NCBI GenBank assembly: GCA_046080125.1 | Contig: JBJTTJ010000037.1 | Coordinates: 1-31,476, forward strand | Length of the DNA: 31,476 nt | From: Cuspidothrix sp046080125 | Lineage (GTDB): Bacteria; Cyanobacteriota; Cyanobacteriia; Cyanobacteriales; Nostocaceae | Reading direction: 5' to 3' | Shown: piece after piece, positions 1-5,042 of the stretch | Layout: the number at the start of each line of letters is the position of its first letter | How positions within the stretch are numbered: the first letter of the stretch is position 1 | Program-made: the position numbers and the translations under genes | The notes under the pieces: generated by a model | What the model saw: only the letters and a program-made list of their open reading frames with translations | Told to the model about the DNA's origin: nothing | Database searches by the model: none

Positions 1-94
1 GGATTTCGGGTTCGCGCTTAATGGCGTTTGCCCGCATATCGAAGTTAGTCTTGGGTAAGTTGACGGTATCTTTGTATTTTCCAGTTTCGGTCAC
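1..94 (-). CDS. ileS: Isoleucyl-tRNA synthetase, N-terminal fragment (runs off the window)
   Basis: The reverse strand from 94 down to 1 encodes 31 residues beginning MTETGKYKDTVNLPKTNFDM and continuing RANAIKREPEI. I recognise this as the conserved start of cyanobacterial isoleucyl-tRNA synthetase, which charges tRNA-Ile in the cytoplasm. The start is a GTG at 94-92; a weak AGG lies about 10 bases upstream, and the frame is open to the window edge. Only the first 31 of roughly 950 residues are present, so no catalytic motif (HIGH, KMSKS) can be seen. The identification rests on N-terminal similarity from memory. The gene is transcribed leftwards, away from the nuclease cassette at 452-2217, so the cassette sits just upstream of its promoter region. 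Confidence 0.85.
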   Translation of the reverse strand, partial: MTETGKYKDTVNLPKTNFDMRANAIKREPEI

Positions 95-148
95 AGGTTC
101 ATGCCTAAATGTAGGTGTGCAGGTTATCCGATCAATTATAAGTCGTCG

Positions 149-235
149 GTTGGGTTGAGAAAACCCAACAACGCTTAAACGCTTATTGGTATTTTGGGGT
201 TAATGTTGGGTTTCACTTCGTTCTACCCAACCTAC
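149..235. repeat. Composite TTGGGTT hairpin repeat, left copy
   Basis: There are two hairpins. The first is GTTGGGTT-gagaa-AACCCAAC (149-169). The second is GTTGGGT (205-211) paired with ACCCAAC (225-231) around a CTTCGTT-containing loop. Between them lies a spacer containing TTGGTATTTTG. The same two-hairpin arrangement with a similar spacer recurs at 2266-2343, on the other side of the three-gene cassette and in the same orientation. Single right-hand units also occur at 19809-19836 and 20083-20110. This is a common class of interspersed repeat in cyanobacteria. Confidence 0.75.
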
Positions 236-352
236 GGGAGCATAGGTAGAGCGAATTCCAAATAGTTTAGTCCTGAAACGATGTCTATACAAGCTTTTTA
301 ACTCTAAATTGTAAAACAATAACAAAATTAATAAAATTACTTAAAATATATA

Positions 353-382
353 TTGACAACTTTTGCTAGATAAAGCTATATT
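353..382 (+). promoter_or_regulatory. Sigma70-like promoter for the Phd/nuclease cassette
   Basis: TTGACA at 353-358 is followed after 18 bases by TATATT at 377-382, about 70 bases ahead of the GTG start at 452. A small dyad, TTGT (381-384) and ACAA (392-395), overlaps the -10 end. It could be an operator for autoregulation by the Phd-like product, since Phd-family proteins commonly repress their own promoters. That role is inference only. Confidence 0.5.
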
Positions 383-451
383 GTCTGATATACAAATTTA
401 GTCAAACGATGAATAATATGTTTGTACTATTGCATTGAGAGGAAAAAGCAC

Positions 452-883
452 GTGAGTTCTTTTAAGCAGCTCCCACTATCAGACCTTAGAGAGAGCTTGC
501 CAAAGTTCAAGCGTCAAGTTCAGTTAGGGATGAAGAGAATTGCAGCTACCTATTATGGTCAAGTAGTTGCATTCTTAGTTCCTTTAAAGGATTTAGAACA
601 AGCTGAAAAAGATGGCGCTATTAGTAAAAGTGAAGAAATGTCTTTATCGGATTTCCGGCTACATTTAACGGAATGTTGGGAACGGTTACAAATGGATGTT
701 GATTGTATTTATGTAACGTATCATACGCGCAGAGCAGTAGCTTTTGTTAGCCCTCGTCTTACAAATTATCTTTCAATTCCAATTTCAGAAGTGGCTCATA
801 AGCTTCTTGCCATAGATAGCGGTCTTATTCAAGTAGAAAGTTTACTCAAGGAAGAAATAATTCATGTTCAACATCAAAGCTGA
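452..883 (+). CDS. Protein with two tandem Phd/YefM-like antitoxin repeats
   Basis: This is a 143-residue protein from GTG at 452. I prefer that start over TTG at 422 because GAGAGG lies 9 bases upstream of it, whereas the TTG has no Shine-Dalgarno sequence. It shows the Phd/YefM fold pattern twice. Residues about 4-48 (LSDLRESLPKFKRQVQLG, then AATYYGQVVAFLVPLKDLE) have the 'LR..L....RV..G....T..G..VA.LVPL' pattern of Phd DNA-binding antitoxins. Residues about 63-104 (LSDFRLHLTECWERLQ, then YVTYHTRRAVAFVSP) repeat it more loosely. The C-terminal tail of about 40 residues is not recognised. The gene overlaps the next by 20 bases. Likely role: DNA-binding autorepressor and/or neutralising partner of the nuclease genes downstream. 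A classic antitoxin has one Phd unit, so the tandem form is unusual. The fold call is fairly firm; the antitoxin role is inference. Confidence 0.7.
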   Translation: MSSFKQLPLSDLRESLPKFKRQVQLGMKRIAATYYGQVVAFLVPLKDLEQAEKDGAISKSEEMSLSDFRLHLTECWERLQMDVDCIYVTYHTRRAVAFVSPRLTNYLSIPISEVAHKLLAIDSGLIQVESLLKEEIIHVQHQS

Positions 884-1748
884 GTCAGAATTGCAAAAAC
901 AACTAAATAAACTAGAAGACTATTATCCTCCCGAAGTTTGTGTGGAATTTAATCAATTTCTAGAAATTCTGAGGAGAGATGGCCAATTTAGCAAAACAGA
1001 TTTTTATGATGTTAATACAAACCAAATTTCTGGACTGACTTGCAACTTATTTTACAGACCTGACTTTGAGAAAGGGGAAGTTTTAATAATTGCATTGAAA
1101 GTCAAGCCAGCAGACGTATTTAGACAGAGATTTAATATTAGGGATGAATGGGATGATAAGGATGTTCTAGAATCTATTCCCCAGTACGATAAACCAGAAA
1201 AAATTGTTAAGGCTATTGAGTTAATTCATCAAGGAATCCAAGATTCTTATGAATTAGGTTATGAATTAGGACATAGAGGCAAGAAAAGAGAATATATTTC
1301 TCGACACGGACAGTATGCGAAGCACGCTATCGAGCAACTTGAACTGATTGTAATAACTCGAAAAGGCAGACAATACCTAGTAGAACTAACAGAAAAAGGC
1401 AGGAGAATTGCTGAAGGAATTAATGATGAGTTAAAATTAAGATTGCTCTATGAAGCTATGTTGCACTATCCTCCTGTTTGGCGAATTATTGTCGCCGTTT
1501 CAGAAAGAGATAGTCAACTAAATGATGGAATACTAAATGATGAATTAGTTAAAAATATAGCTTTTCCAGAAATATTGCGAGGTGCTGATACAAGTAATCG
1601 TCGTTCTCAGACTTTAAAAAACTGGATCAAGCGGATTTCCAAGTTTTCTGGAATTCCTATACGTCTTCACAATAGTGGTATGCAGCTTACTATCCCAATG
1701 CTATATGCTGAAAATGAATATAACAATGAAAACACAGAGGAAGACTAA
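864..1748 (+). CDS. Cassette protein with a winged-helix-like region, possible restriction-associated protein
   Basis: This 294-residue protein has an ATG at 864 preceded by AAGGAAG 9 bases upstream, inside the end of the Phd-like gene. I do not recognise a named enzyme. Residues about 110-185 look like a winged-helix DNA-binding unit: helices around KIVKAIELIHQGIQDSYELG and REYISRHGQYAKHAIEQLEL, followed by a basic strand and an 'ELTEKGRRIAEG' wing-like segment. This pattern is seen in accessory or specificity proteins of restriction-like systems. A second conserved-looking block follows around 200-270 (MLHYPPVWRIIVAVSE; RRSQTLKNWIKRISK). The first 100 residues are acidic and unassigned; a RelE-like toxin fold was considered but is not convincing. 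It overlaps the next gene by 23 bases, which implies translational coupling. Family assignment is uncertain. Confidence 0.6.
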   Translation: MFNIKAESELQKQLNKLEDYYPPEVCVEFNQFLEILRRDGQFSKTDFYDVNTNQISGLTCNLFYRPDFEKGEVLIIALKVKPADVFRQRFNIRDEWDDKDVLESIPQYDKPEKIVKAIELIHQGIQDSYELGYELGHRGKKREYISRHGQYAKHAIEQLELIVITRKGRQYLVELTEKGRRIAEGINDELKLRLLYEAMLHYPPVWRIIVAVSERDSQLNDGILNDELVKNIAFPEILRGADTSNRRSQTLKNWIKRISKFSGIPIRLHNSGMQLTIPMLYAENEYNNENTEED

Positions 1749-2217
1749 AATATATGATTTTAAGAGCCAAGAGTTCATAGGTAAGAATGGTGAAAATATT
1801 CTTGATAAATGGCTTGGCTCTATCTATAAAATTTTAGATGTTTCCACGGTTAAAAAGTATCAAAATTCTGGTATAGACAGAATTTTGATGCGTCCCGATG
1901 GAAGCACTGTCAGCGTTGAGTATAAATTCGATTTAGCTTCATCAAGAACAGGAAATTTATTCTTTGAAACTGTCTCTGTAGATAATAAAAATATTCCTGG
2001 TTGGGGATGGCTATCACAGGCTGAATACTGGATATTTTTACTACCAACGATGGAAGTATTAGTAGTTGAGCCGGGAAAAATGAGAAATATGATTTGGTGT
2101 CATCGTTGGGAACTCCAAGAAAAGGAAATTCAGAACGTAGGCTATAAAACTTTAGGAATTCCTATTCCTTTATCTAAAGTTAGAGAAATTGCTTACTACA
2201 TCGTGCAACTAAATTAA
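1726..2217 (+). CDS. PD-(D/E)XK nuclease-like protein
   Basis: This is a 163-residue protein from ATG at 1726. In-frame ATGs at 1705 and 1714 lie deeper in the preceding gene and none has a strong ribosome binding site. The core fits the PD-(D/E)XK nuclease layout: an early Glu (GKNGENILDKWL, E23), an Asp at the head of a strand (SGIDRILMRPDG, D51), then VEYK (E65-x-K67) and FFETVSVD (E81). A conserved-looking PGWGWLSQAEYWIFLLP segment follows, as in several small bacterial nucleases of this superfamily. It should cut DNA using a divalent metal, but the specificity is unknown. It is the third gene of an overlapping operon behind a tandem Phd-like protein, which suggests a restriction- or toxin-type system. 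The fold is moderately sure; the biological role is inferred. Confidence 0.65.
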   Translation: MKTQRKTKIYDFKSQEFIGKNGENILDKWLGSIYKILDVSTVKKYQNSGIDRILMRPDGSTVSVEYKFDLASSRTGNLFFETVSVDNKNIPGWGWLSQAEYWIFLLPTMEVLVVEPGKMRNMIWCHRWELQEKEIQNVGYKTLGIPIPLSKVREIAYYIVQLN

Positions 2218-2265
2218 ATAATTCATAAGTTAAGAGAACCCGACACAAACCATTAGCAAATGTAG

Positions 2266-2343
2266 GTTGGGTTGAAGAACGAAACCCAACACCACCAATC
2301 GGTATTTTGAAATCATGTTGGGTTTCACTTCGTTCTACCCAAC
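2266..2343. repeat. Composite TTGGGTT hairpin repeat, right copy
   Basis: The first hairpin pairs GGTTGGGTT with AAACCCAACACC around gaagaacg (2266-2291). The second pairs GTTGGGT (2317-2323) with ACCCAAC (2337-2343). The spacer contains CGGTATTTTG. It matches the copy at 149-235 in order, orientation and spacer motif, so the three-gene cassette lies between two direct copies. The segment GTTGGGTTTCACTTCGTTCT is identical in both. Confidence 0.75.
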
Positions 2344-2580
2344 CAAAGGCGGGTGTCCTGATGGTGCGTTTGTACTAATAACTCTCATATAACAGCCACT
2401 CTTCATTTTGTCTCCAACCGACGAGATCGCCTAACTTCAAATAATTAAGGATTTATATGGATTACTTATATAGGGGTCGGCAAAATGCCTGTGCCAGATG
2501 ACAATATTTTTGGTTATTATCACGGTTCGCTGTAACAACTTTGTCCAGAGGGTAAGTAAGATCCGAATGATCAGACTTGT

Positions 2581-2609
2581 GTAGAGAGGTTCTGGGGGAA
2601 CGTCTCTAC
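2581..2609. repeat. GTAGAGA...TCTCTAC hairpin repeat
   Basis: GTAGAGA (2581-2587) pairs with TCTCTAC (2603-2609), with an inner GTTC/GAAC stem and a short G-rich loop. It resembles the GTAGAGACGTTCC-type interspersed palindromes of cyanobacteria. It lies between converging genes and may act as a transcription barrier. Confidence 0.6.
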
Positions 2610-2756
2610 ATATTGGTTTAATTAAGTGTAAGTGAGATAGCCAAAATGTGTACTTCTTGACTTTTGTATTTTACTGGTTATCGAGGGTATTCGAGATCCT
2701 TGCCTTAGCATAAGACAATTTTTGAAGCCCACCTACTTATCTGAAATTCAGATTAC

Positions 2757-3146
2757 TTACTCACCCTCTAGCAAAGCGCGGTATTCATCTGCTGTCATAG
2801 CATCCTCAATTTCAGCAGCATCATGGATACGCACTTTGATAAACCAACCTTCTCCATAGGGATCATCAGCGACTTGTTCAGGAGATCCTATCAAAGAATC
2901 ATTCCGTTCTATGACAGTACCACTAATGGGTGAATTTAGTTCTTCGACAGCTTTTACTGATTCAATTGTACCAAATGTATCTCCTACAGCGATCGCAGCA
3001 CCAATTTCTGGCAGTTCCAAAAAGACAACATCACCTAATTGATCAACAGCAAATTCAGAAATACCAATAGTAGCAATGTCACCATCTAGACGAACATATT
3101 CATGGGAATCTAAGTATCGTAAATCTTGGGGATATTCAAAGGACAT
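2757..3146 (-). CDS. gcvH: Glycine cleavage system H protein
   Basis: This 129-residue lipoyl carrier protein shuttles the aminomethyl group between the P, T and L proteins of the glycine cleavage complex. In cyanobacteria the complex consumes photorespiratory glycine and yields CO2, ammonia and methylene-tetrahydrofolate. The lipoyl-attachment segment GTIESVKAVEELNSPISG is present with the modified lysine at K65. The N-terminal YLDSHEYVRLDGDIATIGIS and the C-terminal YGEGWFIKVR match the family, and the length is normal. The start is ATG at 3146. The gene follows gcvT by 81 bases on the same strand and is probably co-transcribed with it. No gcvP follows in the remaining 2.7 kb of the window. 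Confidence 0.97.
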   Translation of the reverse strand: MSFEYPQDLRYLDSHEYVRLDGDIATIGISEFAVDQLGDVVFLELPEIGAAIAVGDTFGTIESVKAVEELNSPISGTVIERNDSLIGSPEQVADDPYGEGWFIKVRIHDAAEIEDAMTADEYRALLEGE

Positions 3147-3227
3147 ATCACTTTCACTTCCACGTTAAAAAATAGTGTTACAAGAGTAACCTAAACCACA
3201 TTATTCCTCAAAAAACCTCAAAGCAGA

Positions 3228-4364
3228 TTAGTTATTAACACGATTCCTTGAGCGATAAAATGGACGTTTCACCACCACCGTCGAGAACACTTTACCCCGA
3301 ATATCCACCTCTAGCTGCTGTTTGAGGGTTGCTAACTCAGTGGGAACATAAGCTAAAGCAATGGGATAACCAAGGGTAAGAGAAAGAGTACCACTAGATA
3401 CTTCCCCAACAATTTTACCCGAGGATAATACAGAGTAGCCATGGCGGGGAATATTCCGTCCTTGTGTTTGTAAACCCACGAGTTTACGGTGTACTCCTTG
3501 GTGTTTTTGCTGGATTAACAGTTCTCGCCCAATAAAATCGCCTTTAGTATCTAAATGTACTAACCAACCCAAACCAGCCTCTAGAGGTGTGGTGGTATCA
3601 TCAATATCTTGACCATAAAGTGCCATAGCAGCTTCTAAGCGTAGGGTATCTCTACAACCAAGTCCACAGGGGATAACACCAAGATTATATAGAGTTTGCC
3701 ATAGTTGTATCCCCACGGATTGATCTATCATAATCTCAAAACCATCTTCCCCAGTGTAGCCAGTACGCGCCAGAAATGCGTGTTTACCAAAAATGGTTGT
3801 TTCTAAATGACCAAAAGCCTTAATGGGTGATAAATCATTTGTAACTAGGGATTGAAGATAATTAGTAGCTGTTGGACCTTGAAGGGCAATTAAGATTTTA
3901 TTCCGTGAAAGGTCTTGAAATTCAACAACATCAGGATCAAGATGTGCTAAGATCCATGTTCTATCTTTATCTGTAGTTGCGGCATTGACAATAATTACCA
4001 CCTTTTGGATACCATTGCTATTTGTACCTTGGTAATAAATAATGATGTCGTCAATAATTCCTCCTTGCGGGTTGAGTAATACAGTGTATTGTGCTTGTCC
4101 AGGTTGTAGACGACTTAAATCGGAAGGAACTAAATACTCAAGTTGGGAAATGGCATTTTTACCTTGGAGGGTAAATTTGCCCATGTGGGAGATATCAAAC
4201 ATCCCAGAGGCATTTCTAACGGCGTGGTGTTCTTGGGTAATACTGGTATATTGTATGGGCATTTCCCAGCCACCAAAGCTGGTAAATTTAGCCTTGAGTT
4301 CTACAGCGGTTTGATATAGAGGGGTTCGCGCTAGAGAGGGGGTAATATTTTCTTGATTAGCCAC
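3228..4364 (-). CDS. gcvT: Glycine cleavage system T protein (aminomethyltransferase)
   Basis: This 378-residue tetrahydrofolate-dependent aminomethyltransferase releases ammonia from the aminomethyl-lipoyl H protein and forms 5,10-methylene-tetrahydrofolate. Family landmarks visible are SFGGWEMPIQY, GMFDISHMGKF, NPQGGIIDDIIIY (the catalytic Asp is expected here, about D105-106), ARTGYTGEDGFEIM and CGLGCRDTLRLEAAMALYG. The length is typical. The start codon is GTG at 4364 with no obvious Shine-Dalgarno sequence; the first downstream Met falls inside the conserved core, so GTG is preferred. It is divergent from the pentapeptide gene at 4513 and lies upstream of gcvH in a likely two-gene operon. 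Confidence 0.96.
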   Translation of the reverse strand: MANQENITPSLARTPLYQTAVELKAKFTSFGGWEMPIQYTSITQEHHAVRNASGMFDISHMGKFTLQGKNAISQLEYLVPSDLSRLQPGQAQYTVLLNPQGGIIDDIIIYYQGTNSNGIQKVVIIVNAATTDKDRTWILAHLDPDVVEFQDLSRNKILIALQGPTATNYLQSLVTNDLSPIKAFGHLETTIFGKHAFLARTGYTGEDGFEIMIDQSVGIQLWQTLYNLGVIPCGLGCRDTLRLEAAMALYGQDIDDTTTPLEAGLGWLVHLDTKGDFIGRELLIQQKHQGVHRKLVGLQTQGRNIPRHGYSVLSSGKIVGEVSSGTLSLTLGYPIALAYVPTELATLKQQLEVDIRGKVFSTVVVKRPFYRSRNRVNN

Positions 4365-4512
4365 AGATAGTTATTTATATTTACTTGGGATAATAGATCA
4401 ACACTTATTTATCCTACGGGATAGCTTCTAATTTAGCAGAGAATTATTTCTGACTCCCTAGTGAGGTTTAATGATTAATAGTGGAATTGTTGAGATTTAT
4501 TAAGCAAAAATT

Positions 4513-5010
4513 ATGAAGTATTGGCAAATAGTCCTTAGCTGTGTATTAACTGTGGGAGTATTACTATTCCCTGTTTCAGCGCAAGCGGCAAGTTCTTCTA
4601 ATGTTACCAGTTCTCTTTTGAACAAGGCAGTTCCTGGTCAGGACTTTTCCGGTAAAAGTTTAATTGGTAAGGAGTTTACAAGTGTCAAATTAGAAAATAC
4701 TAACTTTAGTAATGCTGATTTACGAGGTGCTGTATTTAATGGCACTTTATTAGATACTGTCAATTTCCATGGTGTGGATTTTAGTGAAGGTATTGCTTAT
4801 TTAAGCAAGTTTAAAGATACTGATTTAAGTAATGCCATCTTTAAAGATGCAATGATGTTACGTTCCACCTTTGATCAAGTTAATATCACTGGTGCTGATT
4901 TTACTAATGCGATTTTAGATATGGTACAGGTGAAAAAACTTTGTCTTAACGCCAGTGGTATAAATTCTCAAACAGGTGTAGATACTCGCCAATCCCTGGG
5001 ATGTAAATAA
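4513..5010 (+). CDS. Secreted pentapeptide-repeat protein
   Basis: This is a 165-residue exported protein. The N-terminus is a clear signal peptide: a hydrophobic stretch IVLSCVLTVGVLLFPVSAQA with likely cleavage after AQA near residue 26. The protein should therefore sit in the thylakoid lumen or periplasm. Residues about 48-135 carry A(D/N)LxX-type pentapeptide repeats (ENTNFSNADLRGAVFNGT, DTDLSNAIFKDAMM, NITGADFTNAILD) that fold as a right-handed quadrilateral beta-helix. A conserved tail after the helix holds two cysteines (KLCLNASG and SLGCK), possibly a disulfide. A paralogue with the same layout and tail lies at 19222-19728. The molecular role of such proteins is unknown. The gene converges with the cheA-like gene, 32 bases away. 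Confidence 0.85.
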   Translation: MKYWQIVLSCVLTVGVLLFPVSAQAASSSNVTSSLLNKAVPGQDFSGKSLIGKEFTSVKLENTNFSNADLRGAVFNGTLLDTVNFHGVDFSEGIAYLSKFKDTDLSNAIFKDAMMLRSTFDQVNITGADFTNAILDMVQVKKLCLNASGINSQTGVDTRQSLGCK

Positions 5011-5020
5011 AAACATTTAT

Positions 5021-5042
5021 CCCCTTCTCCGTCAGGAAGGGG
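5021..5042. terminator. Hairpin between convergent genes, likely bidirectional terminator
   Basis: CCCCTTC (5021-5027) pairs with GAAGGGG (5036-5042) around an 8-base loop. It fills the 32-base gap between the pentapeptide gene (ends 5010) and the cheA-like gene (ends 5043). On the minus strand it is followed by ATAAATGTTTTTATTT; on the plus strand by TTAATTTAT. Confidence 0.55.

Larger units (their letters stand above)
95..451. other. Intergenic region between ileS and the nuclease cassette
   Basis: This 357-base gap separates the divergent ileS and cassette genes. Its left part holds a composite hairpin repeat (149-235). Its right part is very AT-rich and carries a good sigma70-like promoter (353-382) for the cassette. 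I see no ORF or RNA gene in it. Confidence 0.8.
2218..2756. other. Intergenic region between the cassette and gcvH
   Basis: This 539-base stretch lies between the converging nuclease gene and gcvH. It contains the right copy of the composite hairpin repeat (2266-2343) and a second, different hairpin (2581-2609). I find no convincing ORF, and the gcvP gene that often sits beside gcvT and gcvH in cyanobacteria is not here. Either hairpin could help end transcription from both sides. Confidence 0.75.

Noticed and set aside
864..1170. RelE-like toxin domain at the N-terminus of the middle cassette protein
   Set aside because: Only a loose strand pattern; no conserved basic catalytic residues could be placed.
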